DNA of 64,000 bases from Enterococcus wangshanyuanii (GCF_002197645.1 NZ_CP021874.1:2666001-2730000); one strand, 5' to 3'. Shown: positions 38,904 through 46,587, counted from the first letter of the stretch. Program-made: numbers and translations. Notes: generated from the sequence alone by a model not told the origin.

Positions 38904-39296
38904 TTGGCACAAGTACAATATAGCGGCACTGGCCGTCGTAAAAAATCTGTTGCCCGCGTACGTTTAGTACCAGGTACTGGTAAAATTACTGTAAACAAAA
39001 AAGACGTTGAAGAATATATTCCACACGCTGACTTGCGTGAAGTTATCAACCAACCATTTGGCGTAACTGAAACTAAAGGCGCTTATGATGTTATCGTAAA
39101 CGTAAACGGTGGAGGCTACTCTGGTCAATCAGGTGCGATCCGTCACGGTATCGCTCGTGCATTGTTAGAAGTAGATCCTGACTTCCGCGGAGCTTTAAAA
39201 CGCGCTGGACTTCTTACTCGTGATGCCCGTATGGTAGAACGTAAAAAACCAGGTTTGAAAAAAGCCAGAAAAGCAAGCCAATTCTCAAAACGTTAA
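38904..39296 (+). CDS. rpsI: 30S ribosomal protein S9
   Basis: 130 residues with [14 protein letters not shown] at the N-terminus and the basic tail [12 protein letters not shown] that reaches the P-site tRNA. Starts at TTG 38904, with GGAGGG 7 bases upstream; 13 bases after rplM. The prophage begins just beyond; the gene is intact, so if its 3' end is the attachment site the phage rebuilds it. Confidence 0.96.
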   Translation: MAQVQYSGTGRRKKSVARVRLVPGTGKITVNKKDVEEYIPHADLREVINQPFGVTETKGAYDVIVNVNGGGYSGQSGAIRHGIARALLEVDPDFRGALKRAGLLTRDARMVERKKPGLKKARKASQFSKR

Positions 39297-39318
39297 TAAC
39301 GTTGATATTATTGACTTT

Positions 39319-39357
39319 AAAGGCACTCTCTCATTTCGAGAAAGTGCCTTTTTTTGT
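39319..39357 (+). terminator. Terminator after rpsI
   Basis: AAAGGCACT.TCTC pairs with GAGA.AGTGCCTTT, 5-nt loop, T7 run. Confidence 0.88.
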
Positions 39358-39406
39358 TTCATCGATTCAAATTAAATGTATAAAAAATGTATGATTGGAA
39401 ACTGAG

Positions 39407-39436
39407 TATAAAAAAACACTACTATAGAGCTAGTAG
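39407..39436 (-). terminator. Terminator of the ImmA/membrane-protein pair
   Basis: On the minus strand AACACTACT pairs with AGTAGTGTT and is followed by T7, at the end of the 39439 gene. Confidence 0.75.
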
Positions 39437-39438
39437 TG

Positions 39439-39948
39439 TTAATCGCAATCATCATCTTGCTTGTCATCATGTCTATCTTTAAACAATTGGATAATGAAAT
39501 CATGTAGTTCTTTTGAAGGGCTGTAGATGTATTTTAGAAGTAGGATTAGTAACGAAATAACGTTAGCAAAAAAACCTCCTACTACTGCTAGTACCACTGC
39601 AGTATCCATTGTGTTAGATTGAGATATTACTAAACAAACAAATAAAGAAATAAACCCAAAATAACCTAACAGGCAATGAGTTATTAGCGTTCTGTTTTTT
39701 CGTTTATCTTCTTCTTCATTTTGCATTATATCCAAGAGTTTCTCTAGAAAGCCTTTTTTTATATCAGATTCGTTATTGTATACCTTTGCCTTTTTTGCTA
39801 TTTTCACTTTTTCAGAAGATGTTTTATCAATTTGAATATCATAATCAGGTATTGATTTTTGTAGATTTTTTAAGTCTTCCAAATCTAAAGGTTTATTGAA
39901 ACTTAAATAATCATCTAGTTTATCTTCTGTTTCCTTTTTTTCAACCAT
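39439..39948 (-). CDS. Two-helix membrane protein, prophage cargo
   Basis: 169 residues, family not recognised. A charged N-terminal cytoplasmic part (about 85 residues, helical) is followed by two membrane helices (LLGYFGFISLFVCLVIS; AVVLAVVGGFFANVISLLILLL) and an acidic tail ending DDKQDDDCD. It starts 4 bases after the ImmA-type peptidase gene, so the two form a unit. Its place between rpsI and the integrase is a typical cargo position. The two-helix layout resembles small membrane effectors of immune systems (inference). Confidence 0.7.
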   Translation of the reverse strand: MVEKKETEDKLDDYLSFNKPLDLEDLKNLQKSIPDYDIQIDKTSSEKVKIAKKAKVYNNESDIKKGFLEKLLDIMQNEEEDKRKNRTLITHCLLGYFGFISLFVCLVISQSNTMDTAVVLAVVGGFFANVISLLILLLKYIYSPSKELHDFIIQLFKDRHDDKQDDDCD

Positions 39949-39951
39949 TTT

Positions 39952-40512
39952 TTATCCTTTTAATATATTCTTTAATCTAATACTAGCAGCTTGTTGAGAA
40001 ACACCAAAAGTAGAAGAAATAAGCACTATAGCTTCACTTTGTTCTAATTTTCTTTCTAATCGATGTGATTCATCAATGATTAATTTGGCTACTTTACTTT
40101 TTGGCATCAAAAATGCAGCAGCAAATTGATTTGCTTCGACTTCTTTTTGTGTTTGTTCCTTCGTTTGATATGTTCCGTTTCGGTACATGGTTACCTCAAC
40201 AATATCATTAATACCCACATCTTTTCCTGGAGACCATTTATAATGTAATAATAAGTGGCCTAGTTCATGAGCCATTGTAAATAACTGTCTGCTTTTTGAG
40301 TCATTAACATTTACGACTATTTGAGGAGGGTTTTCTCCATCAGCTCGTAAATATCCTGACATATCATTTTCTAGTTCAGCATAACCGATATTTACACCAA
40401 ATGCCTTCAAATAATTTGGAAGATTGCAGTAGTCTGTATTTTCACCAAATAATAAATCATGAGCCGTCTCAGCAATTTCTTCTATTATCTTGTAATCAAT
40501 ACGCATAGTCAT
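39952..40512 (-). CDS. ImmA/IrrE family metallopeptidase, prophage cargo
   Basis: 186 residues. The zinc motif HELGH lies in LFTMAHELGHLLLH, with EANQFAAAFLMPKSKVAKL downstream (third zinc ligand E), as in ImmA/IrrE (COG2856). A C-terminal helical region could be a short HTH-like segment (SEAIVLISSTFGVSQQAA). Such peptidases cleave repressors. No repressor is adjacent; the partner is the membrane protein at 39439. A second ImmA gene (45171) serves the phage repressor. ATG has AAGGAGG 7 bases upstream. Confidence 0.85.
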   Translation of the reverse strand: MTMRIDYKIIEEIAETAHDLLFGENTDYCNLPNYLKAFGVNIGYAELENDMSGYLRADGENPPQIVVNVNDSKSRQLFTMAHELGHLLLHYKWSPGKDVGINDIVEVTMYRNGTYQTKEQTQKEVEANQFAAAFLMPKSKVAKLIIDESHRLERKLEQSEAIVLISSTFGVSQQAASIRLKNILKG

Positions 40513-40536
40513 GATCCTTCCTCCTTATCTTTTAGC

Positions 40537-40552
40537 GTATATTTAAATACAC
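40537..40552. promoter_or_regulatory. Palindrome upstream of the ImmA/membrane-protein pair
   Basis: GTATATTTAAATACAC, palindromic with one mismatch, lies between a likely minus-strand promoter (TTGAAA about 40583, TAGTAT about 40566) and the ribosome-binding site. Candidate operator. Confidence 0.35.
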
Positions 40553-40683
40553 GTATATCCTTGTATACTATTAGTTTATCTTGTTTTTTCAAACTAAGCA
40601 ATCATTTTCTTATTGTTTTCCTTAAATTAGTGTAGTATAGCTAGTTTATAACAAATTCTTATAAATGAACGCTCAAAAGTCTT

Positions 40684-41859
40684 TCAAATTTCCATAAAAC
40701 TAGCGAAATTATCAACAGTTTTCTTTGATTTTGTCTCAGTAACATGAGTATAGATATTCATTGTCGTTTGCATTTCTTCATGGCCCAATTTTGCTTGAAC
40801 ATCTTTTAGACTTGCCCCGCTTTCAAACAGTAAAGATGCATGAGTGTGTCTCATCTGATGTATAGTGATTTTATAAAAATCTGGATGATGTACATAGAAA
40901 TTGTAGTTCATCACATTATTTAGATGTGATAAGGTGAAATATTTTCCGCTAGGCTCGCTAAAAATTGGAGGATTATTATCCCAAAGCTTTCTATTGCCAA
41001 AAACTATATATTCTTCGCGAATAATTTGTTTCCATCGTTTTAATAGATCCATTGTGTTTTCATCTAATATAATAGTTCGATTGGATGCTTTAGATTTTGG
41101 CTTCTGCAGGATATCTTGTTTATTGATATTCACAAGGGTTTTGGCAATTCTTAGTTCACCAGTAGCGAAGTTTACATCGTTCCAATGCAGAGCGTGCAAT
41201 TCACCTTTTCTTATACCAGTGAAAAGCAACATACGAAACATGACATAGTCAAAAAACTTTAGTTCTTTTTCTGCAATTTTTAGAAATTCAACAACTTCCG
41301 ATTTGAGCCAGTACTTTCTAGTTTCTTGACTATCTTCATCACTATAAATAAAATCATCGGCTATCTTTGGTACTGTGATATACTCCATCGGATTTTTAGC
41401 TAAATAATCATTTTTTATGCAGTAACTAAAAATCATGTTGCAATACATCCTATAGTTTGCAGCAGATGATCGTTTGTATCGTTTGGATTCGACCATGTCA
41501 TTTAGCATTCTCTGACAAATGGCAGGTGTTATCTTTCGGACTTTATAATGAGCTAAGTATGGTAAAATAGCATTCATTTTACTTTCAACAGTTTCAACAG
41601 TCGATGGTTTAACGTTTTTCTTATGCAGCTCGAACCACTCTTCATAAGCTTGCTTAAATGTAATATTATTATTCTTAACAGTCTTTTTATCGATCCTGTC
41701 AGCTATGGTCTTATTGACTTCATCTTCGACTAGTTTATATGCATTGCCAGTAATCGTTGTGTACTTTGGTTTGCCTGTTGCTGGATTCATACCTAAATAG
41801 ACCTGGGCTTTGTAAACTGTAGTGCCATCTTTCTTTTTTACTTCTTTAATTTTAGGCAT
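40684..41859 (-). CDS. int: Phage integrase, tyrosine recombinase
   Basis: 391 residues. An N-terminal arm-binding domain (KKDGTTVYKAQVYLGMNPATG) is followed by a SAM-like core-binding domain and the catalytic domain, with R in GIRKGELHALHW, HxxR in HQMRHTHASLL and the nucleophile in MNIYTHVT. It catalyses insertion and excision. It is transcribed toward rpsI, so the attachment site is expected on that side. GAGGTGA precedes the start. Confidence 0.95.
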   Translation of the reverse strand: MPKIKEVKKKDGTTVYKAQVYLGMNPATGKPKYTTITGNAYKLVEDEVNKTIADRIDKKTVKNNNITFKQAYEEWFELHKKNVKPSTVETVESKMNAILPYLAHYKVRKITPAICQRMLNDMVESKRYKRSSAANYRMYCNMIFSYCIKNDYLAKNPMEYITVPKIADDFIYSDEDSQETRKYWLKSEVVEFLKIAEKELKFFDYVMFRMLLFTGIRKGELHALHWNDVNFATGELRIAKTLVNINKQDILQKPKSKASNRTIILDENTMDLLKRWKQIIREEYIVFGNRKLWDNNPPIFSEPSGKYFTLSHLNNVMNYNFYVHHPDFYKITIHQMRHTHASLLFESGASLKDVQAKLGHEEMQTTMNIYTHVTETKSKKTVDNFASFMEI

Positions 41860-41913
41860 GATGTCACCTCATATATATTGTATTTGTATTGTAATAGTAC
41901 GAAGTAGAACAAT

Positions 41914-42024
41914 GTATTCACAAAATATTGCTTAACAAGTTAATAAATTAGGATTTAACAAATGTGAATACGAATGTACGTTCTTTTTTATCTTTTTTTT
42001 AAACCCGTCGAATTCGACGGGTTT
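41914..42024. other. Non-coding region with inverted repeats upstream of int
   Basis: In the 240-base gap between int and abi, GTATTCACA (41914-41922) is inverted as TGTGAATAC (41963-41971). A perfect 24-bp palindrome occupies 42001-42024 (half-site AAACCCGTCGAA). The palindrome is preceded on the plus strand by T8 and not followed by T on either strand, so it is not a normal terminator. Confidence 0.5.
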
Positions 42025-42099
42025 GGAATTGTTATCCACATCGTGTGCCTAACTTTTAATGCCTATGTTTTGGATAAGTGTTAGCAGCACTATGAAATC

Positions 42100-43074
42100 T
42101 TAAACTACTAAATTTTCTAATCGTTCAATAAAATTACTTGGTAAATTAAACACTTGATATCCTTGCCTATCTATAATTTTTTGAGAATTAATTGTATGTT
42201 CAATCGAGTTCAGCTCGTCAAACCATTGTTGTAAAGATATAGGTTCATTTAAAAACAAGGTAATTATAATTAAAATTGAAAAAAAATCATTTTTTCCTAT
42301 TTCCGTACTTCTGTATTCACTGAGTTTAATGGTTTTTTCAGAAGTGAATGAATAGATAGTATTGTTAATGGTTTTATGACTCTGTTTGAAGTTGAATGTC
42401 CGCCCGCCATGAGCAGCCTTATTTCTAAATGCTCTCAATAAATCAAGACCATTGGATAAAAGTTGCTGTTTTTCTTGTAAATCAAATGATTCATATTTTG
42501 AACTGAAAAACTTGTTACATACTTCTATTTTAGAATCTGCAGGAAGTATAGAGTACCATTGTTGTACGAGTCCAAACATTATATCATTAGTTAAAATCCA
42601 TGGTGGAATATGGTTCTTATTATCTTTATAGTATTTAGTGGGAGTCCCCGAACGGCAATCATTTATAACTTCTTGTAATTGTGAAAGTGTAGACCTCAAT
42701 TTATTATTTCGATTAGAGTAGTTTCGAGAATCCATATAATCTATCTGAGATGCTCCAATATTTTTGGCAACTACATAAGAAACCTTTGCTTTTAATGATT
42801 TTTCAATCATTAATATATATTTTAAAACAATACTATTGAATTGTAAGTCGATCAAGTAAACATAATAGAATAATTCGAAAGAGGCAGAAGGGTTATATAG
42901 GTCTTTTTTAATTGGATGCTTGAATAGATCTTTATAACCGTTTAATAATGAATAGTAAGGGATATCCATTAGAATTTGTTTAGCTCGTTCCTCATCAAAA
43001 ATCATTAATCCTCTTGACTTAATCAGCTCTATTTGTTCTTCAATTGTTTTAAATGGTTTATCTAGCAAAAGCAA
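42100..43074 (-). CDS. Abi family (Abi_2/AbiD/F-type) HEPN protein
   Basis: About 324 residues. Abi_2 features: N-terminal KPFKTIEEQIELIKSRGL and YYSLLNGYKDLF, then a helical core with the HEPN RNase motif RxxxxH as RNKAAH near residues 217-222 (AFRNKAAHGGRTFNF). Proteins of this family abort phage infection by RNA cleavage. The outer in-frame ATG at 43131 would place a promoter-proximal hairpin inside the coding region. TTG 43074 (or 43068) follows AGGAGG and is the likely start. Its own promoter and a small-RNA-like leader lie upstream. Confidence 0.85.
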   Translation of the reverse strand: MLLLDKPFKTIEEQIELIKSRGLMIFDEERAKQILMDIPYYSLLNGYKDLFKHPIKKDLYNPSASFELFYYVYLIDLQFNSIVLKYILMIEKSLKAKVSYVVAKNIGASQIDYMDSRNYSNRNNKLRSTLSQLQEVINDCRSGTPTKYYKDNKNHIPPWILTNDIMFGLVQQWYSILPADSKIEVCNKFFSSKYESFDLQEKQQLLSNGLDLLRAFRNKAAHGGRTFNFKQSHKTINNTIYSFTSEKTIKLSEYRSTEIGKNDFFSILIIITLFLNEPISLQQWFDELNSIEHTINSQKIIDRQGYQVFNLPSNFIERLENLVV

Positions 43075-43138
43075 AAAACCTCCTATTCGTTTTACGGAAT
43101 AAGAGGTTTGCAGTCCCATTGAAGTGACCATCTCGATT
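43073..43138 (-). ncRNA. Putative abi-associated small RNA / SD-sequestering leader
   Basis: Predicted transcript of about 66 nt from the promoter at 43145-43173 to a T6 run at 43078-43073. Its 3' end is a hairpin AACCTC-TT-ATTC-(8 nt)-GAAT-AG-GAGGTT. The 3' arm contains AGGAGG, which is the ribosome-binding site of the abi gene. So the same hairpin can end a short RNA and hide the site from ribosomes. No consensus could be searched. Confidence 0.6.
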
Positions 43139-43144
43139 TAACCC

Positions 43145-43173
43145 ATATTACCGTAAATTAAATTTTTTGTCAA
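43145..43173 (-). promoter_or_regulatory. Promoter of the abi unit
   Basis: Minus-strand TTGACA, a 17-base spacer, TAATAT. It directly abuts the stop codon of the 43174 gene. Confidence 0.8.
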
Positions 43174-43623
43174 TTATATAAAAATAACGGGATCTCCTAC
43201 TTGAATTGGTGTTTTATCAAGTTCAACAGGTTCAATGTTGAACTCATCTACATTCAAAGGTATAATTTGTGTAGTTTCTATTTTTTCACCTCGAAGAGAC
43301 CCCAACATATCTAATGCAGAAGGAGAAGTTTGAGTTTCTCTTTTTACTTTTTGGCAGAGTGCCATCTTTGGATAAAGTTCAATAATCTCAAGGACTTCTT
43401 TAGTGCTGTCTAAATAGCCAAGTTCTTCTTTTGAAATAGGATCTATTATCATAGGCCCAGGCATAACTACTTTTATTTTATCTCCTATTCTAGTGGCAAA
43501 TTCATCCAGATTTTGCCGATATAATTCTTCATTTTCTTCATCTCCTATGTTAATAATTATTGTTGACTTATCAATAATTCTAACCACATGGAGTTTGAAC
43601 TCTCTTGTTTTAGTTTCTTCCAT
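43174..43623 (-). CDS. Hypothetical prophage protein
   Basis: 149 residues, not recognised. N-terminal beta-rich region (KLHVVRIIDKSTIIINIGDEE, then RIGDKIKVVMPGP) that could be a small barrel, a middle acidic helix and a C-terminal strand-rich end. Start at ATG 43623 with CGGAGTG upstream; the outer GTG overlaps that site. In the leftward lysogeny-module group. Confidence 0.6.
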   Translation of the reverse strand: MEETKTREFKLHVVRIIDKSTIIINIGDEENEELYRQNLDEFATRIGDKIKVVMPGPMIIDPISKEELGYLDSTKEVLEIIELYPKMALCQKVKRETQTSPSALDMLGSLRGEKIETTQIIPLNVDEFNIEPVELDKTPIQVGDPVIFI

Positions 43624-43702
43624 ATATAACACTCCGTTCTATTTTTATTAAAATTAGCAGAAGATTTCTGGTTCAATAAAACCCAAAGTTAATCGGGTAA
43701 AC

Positions 43703-43993
43703 TTATATATCAACATCATTCGATAAAACATTTTTAATAGTATAGTTAATGGCTTCTTGAGACGTATATTCATTTGGATCAAAGACAACTCCGGTGTAAT
43801 CAACAAAATTAGGTAAGGAAGGTTCAACAGTTTCAAATTCATCTTTATCAAACCCTAATTCTTCAACATATTGTGGAAATGCTCTTATAAATCCCCTGTG
43901 ATCAACAGATTGAACCTCATCTCTGGTTACAATACCATTTTTCCTGACTAGATCAACTATCTTAAATACTTCATTTTTGGTTGATTCTTGCAA
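43703..43993 (-). CDS. Hypothetical prophage protein
   Basis: 96 residues, acidic, not recognised. Starts at TTG 43993 behind AAAGGAGG. Contains ELGFDKDEFETVEPSLPNFVDYTG (in parts); no membrane segment or known motif. It lies 28 bases after the 44022 lipoprotein gene. Confidence 0.55.
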   Translation of the reverse strand: MQESTKNEVFKIVDLVRKNGIVTRDEVQSVDHRGFIRAFPQYVEELGFDKDEFETVEPSLPNFVDYTGVVFDPNEYTSQEAINYTIKNVLSNDVDI

Positions 43994-44021
43994 ACCAATT
44001 CCTCCTTTTACAATATTCAGT

Positions 44022-44711
44022 TTATTTTACTTTAATCTTATAAACATCAAAAATTGTTGATTCAGCCATTGTACTATTATCTGAATATGAAAAAGTAAAG
44101 AAAGTATCTGAAGCATCGCCACTTCCAAATCCCATCAAGCGACTACGTATATCAGAAGAAATGTTATCAACTAAATCCTGTTTTTCCAATTTTGACATGT
44201 TTTTTACTGAATCGGTAACAGAGACTTTTACATGATCCCAAGAGTCATCAAATTTGCTAATTTCTCTAATGGATTCGATATTTTCATTGATCAATTGATC
44301 AAGACTGTTTTCTAATTCAGTCTCATTAATTGTCGGTTTTGTTGAATCAGATGTTTCTTTATTCTTTGTACTATTGGTCGTAGACGAAGTTGTTTTATCA
44401 ATAGGTGTTGTTTTATCTTCACTTTGTGATTCTTTTTTTTTGTTTAAGAAATAAGGAATATCAATATTATCTACTTTCCCATCATAAAAACTGATAGTAA
44501 TATTTTGATCTTTCCTCTCAGTATTGTAAATCCAATCTTTTACAATATCTTCCTTTTCATCATCTGGGGAACCCACTAAATCTAAAACATCATCCTCAGA
44601 CATTCCAGCTTTGACCTTTTCAAAGTTCTCAACAGTTGCTTTAGAACTAGAACAACTTACTATGAAAATTAAAGTAAACAAAATTATAACAATACTAAAC
44701 CATTTTTTCAT
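44022..44711 (-). CDS. Prophage lipoprotein with SmpA/BamE-like domain
   Basis: 229 residues. Lipoprotein signal with lipobox FIVSC. A small domain follows (VKAGMSEDDVLDLVGSPDD ... ITISFYDGKVDNI), which is the pattern of SmpA/OmlA-like lipoproteins. Then come a Ser/Thr/Lys/Glu-rich linker and a C-terminal helical/beta domain. A surface lipoprotein in a lysogeny module suggests superinfection exclusion, as with Ltp of phage TP-J34 (analogy, not homology). Confidence 0.75.
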   Translation of the reverse strand: MKKWFSIVIILFTLIFIVSCSSSKATVENFEKVKAGMSEDDVLDLVGSPDDEKEDIVKDWIYNTERKDQNITISFYDGKVDNIDIPYFLNKKKESQSEDKTTPIDKTTSSTTNSTKNKETSDSTKPTINETELENSLDQLINENIESIREISKFDDSWDHVKVSVTDSVKNMSKLEKQDLVDNISSDIRSRLMGFGSGDASDTFFTFSYSDNSTMAESTIFDVYKIKVK

Positions 44712-44733
44712 CCTGATTCAAATTCTCCTTAGA

Positions 44734-45174
44734 TTAAATACTCTTATTTAAATAGTCTGCTAACTCAAATTCATCTAGTGCATATGCAACACACCTACAG
44801 CCTTCTTGTTCCCCAGGGAAAACGGGATTGTCAGAAAAAAAGTAAACTTTCCCATTTCGTTGTGAACAATCCGAACATACGCGTTTATCCCCACTATCGG
44901 ACCATTCAAAGGCCAAAATACCTGCAGCGATCATTTTTTCTTTTGCTGTGATAGCTTGATACTTTTTCAATGAATTTAGAAGGATATCATTACATAAATC
45001 ATATTCATAACCAGTAAATTGCATAATTTCTTCTGTATATGTGCGAGGGTTTCCACCTTCTTCAATAAAAGCTATAACTGAATTATAAACTTTAGAACGA
45101 TCAATTCCTTCAAAAGATAATTCCTTTTTTGAGTTGATATAATTCAAAATTGCTTGTTGAGTCTTAGTATTCAT
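44734..45174 (-). CDS. Prophage protein with Mu-F-like cysteine motif
   Basis: 146 residues. An N-terminal helical part is followed by WSDSGDKRVCSDCSQRNGKVY ... NPVFPGEQEGCRCVA. This resembles the C-terminal cysteine motif (CxxC...P..P....CRC) of Mu-F/SPP1-gp7 minor head proteins, yet the gene sits in the lysogeny module. Its ATG overlaps the ImmA stop (ATGA), so expression is coupled to ImmA and the repressor. Role unknown. Confidence 0.65.
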   Translation of the reverse strand: MNTKTQQAILNYINSKKELSFEGIDRSKVYNSVIAFIEEGGNPRTYTEEIMQFTGYEYDLCNDILLNSLKKYQAITAKEKMIAAGILAFEWSDSGDKRVCSDCSQRNGKVYFFSDNPVFPGEQEGCRCVAYALDEFELADYLNKSI

Positions 45175-45626
45175 TGTAACTCTCCTTCAATTAGATTTTC
45201 TAAATATGGTTCCATAGAATATGGCATATTTATGTAATTGAGAAAGCTATAAACAGAAGGAAATTGATTTATGTCAATATTTTTGCTGATTAAATAGAAC
45301 ATGAAAGAATTGGCTTCGTACTCAACTCCTGATTCAAAGCTCGAACTAGCTATATCTTTGAAAAATGTAGTATTTATTCCTGGATGCAGGAATGAGTGTC
45401 CGAGCTCGTGACATAAAACGGCCAACGTTTCATTTTGTGTCATATTATCCGCAAGGACGATATGCCTAATTCTTTTATGTAAAGCACTGTAACCTTTATG
45501 ACCTTTAGGTAGAGGGTGATAAGAGATTGTGATATCAAATGCTTTAGCAATTTCATAAGGATTTGCTGTACCGCATTTCTTAATCACTTTTTCAACCTCT
45601 TCTTCAATCCAATTCAAATGAATCAC
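45171..45626 (-). CDS. ImmA/IrrE family metallopeptidase of the phage switch
   Basis: 151 residues. Zinc motif HELGH in AVLCHELGHSFLHPG with the downstream YEANSFMFYLIS glutamate. Directly after the CI-type repressor, as in many Gram-positive phages and ICEBs1, where the peptidase cleaves the repressor to induce excision. Start GTG 45626 is one base before the repressor stop region; an in-frame TTG at 45617 is an alternative. Confidence 0.9.
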   Translation of the reverse strand: MIHLNWIEEEVEKVIKKCGTANPYEIAKAFDITISYHPLPKGHKGYSALHKRIRHIVLADNMTQNETLAVLCHELGHSFLHPGINTTFFKDIASSSFESGVEYEANSFMFYLISKNIDINQFPSVYSFLNYINMPYSMEPYLENLIEGELQ

Positions 45627-45627
45627 C

Positions 45628-46071
45628 CTATTCTTTAGTATTTCTATATTTTTTAGGTGTAAACTTCTTCTTAGCCAATTCTTTAGACAGCCTTAAAGTT
45701 TGTTCCATAGATGCACGTAATAGGGCTGCATCTTCTTCTGATAATTCAGATTCACCATTTTTCATATAAGCCAAAGAAGTATCGTTTGTGAGCCCATTCA
45801 TCATTTCTTCGAGTTCTTTTTGTATGTCTTTTTCATCTTTTTCATTTAGAGAATAATATTTTCTTTCTTCTTGATCTTTAATTCCATGAAGATAATCCAA
45901 AGATACTCCATAGTAATCAGCAATTTTCTTTTGAATTTCCATGTCAGGCATTCGTTTGCCTTGTTCATATGAAGAGTATGTAGTTTTAGCTACACCTAAT
46001 ATTTTTGCCATATCATTTTGTGTAAGTGATGTCTGAGATTTTCTTAAATCAGTTAATATTTTTGCGAACAT
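45628..46071 (-). CDS. CI-type phage repressor (HTH XRE)
   Basis: 147 residues. The N-terminal XRE helix-turn-helix (LTQNDMAKILGVAKTTYSSYEQG) is followed by an acidic helical linker and a basic C-terminus; there is no peptidase domain, consistent with inactivation by the adjacent ImmA. Start moved from 46107 to ATG 46071, with GGAGGTG 5 bases upstream. It faces the Cro-like gene across a 160-base operator region. Confidence 0.92.
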   Translation of the reverse strand: MFAKILTDLRKSQTSLTQNDMAKILGVAKTTYSSYEQGKRMPDMEIQKKIADYYGVSLDYLHGIKDQEERKYYSLNEKDEKDIQKELEEMMNGLTNDTSLAYMKNGESELSEEDAALLRASMEQTLRLSKELAKKKFTPKKYRNTKE

Positions 46072-46110
46072 ATGTACACCTCCAATTATTGTTATTCTAC
46101 TACACAATAT

Positions 46111-46200
46111 GCGTACTTTCAGCTTTCAAATAAAAAGTAGTACAAAAAGAGTATTTTCTTGTTGACATAAGACAAAATGTGTACTAATATAAAAGTACGC
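46111..46200. promoter_or_regulatory. Repressor operators in the lysis-lysogeny switch
   Basis: Four related sites: GCGTAC (46111-46116), GTAGTAC (46137-46143), GTGTAC (46179-46184) and GTACGC (46195-46200). The first and last are inverted copies within ATGCGTACTTT/AAAGTACGCAAT. The last two flank the -10 of the rightward promoter. Confidence 0.5.
46162..46190 (+). promoter_or_regulatory. Rightward early promoter
   Basis: TTGACA, a 17-base spacer, then TAATAT; drives the Cro-like gene and early region. Confidence 0.85.
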
Positions 46201-46231
46201 AATACGTATCACTTTAAAAGGAGGGGAGATC

Positions 46232-46471
46232 ATGGGTGATTGGCTAAAACAAGCTAGATTATCAAAAGGATTTACTCAAGAAACTTTGGCAAATAAGGCA
46301 GGAATTGCCAAAACAACATATGCTTCCTATGAACAGGGACAAAGAAATCCTTCGATTGAAAATGCAAAAATTCTAGCAAAAATATTAGGATTCTCATGGA
46401 CTATTTTTTTTGAAAACAGGGTACGCGAAACGAGTTCATCAGAGAGTAAAAAAGTGGAGTGGGATAAATGA
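46232..46471 (+). CDS. Cro-like HTH XRE regulator
   Basis: 79 residues, almost entirely one XRE helix-turn-helix (FTQETLANKAGIAKTTYASYEQG), very similar to the HTH of the opposing repressor (KTTYxSYEQGxR shared). AAAGGAGGGG precedes the start. First gene of the rightward early operon. Confidence 0.9.
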   Translation: MGDWLKQARLSKGFTQETLANKAGIAKTTYASYEQGQRNPSIENAKILAKILGFSWTIFFENRVRETSSSESKKVEWDK

Positions 46472-46587
46472 AAGAACATAAAATTCTTAAAAGGAGGTAT
46501 CAAGTGAAACTAGATTATTTTGAAATTGGACTTTGGTTTATTGAAGTCATATTAATTTTGATCTTGGTAGTTTACCACACTAATTAG
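46468..46587 (+). CDS. Small single-pass membrane protein
   Basis: 39 codons from ATG 46468, which overlaps the Cro-like stop (ATGA), or 27 codons from GTG 46504, which has the better site AAAGGAGG. The C-terminal half is one membrane helix (IGLWFIEVILILILVVY). Small membrane proteins are common here in enterococcal and lactococcal phages; role unknown. Confidence 0.55.
   Translation: MKEHKILKRRYQVKLDYFEIGLWFIEVILILILVVYHTN

Noticed and set aside
42001..42024. Terminator for int or abi
   Set aside because: No T run follows the palindrome on either strand; the T8 precedes it.
42100..43131. Using the outer ATG 43131 as the abi start
   Set aside because: It would lie inside the short RNA, before a terminator-like hairpin, and has no ribosome-binding site; the site AGGAGG serves TTG 43074 or 43068.
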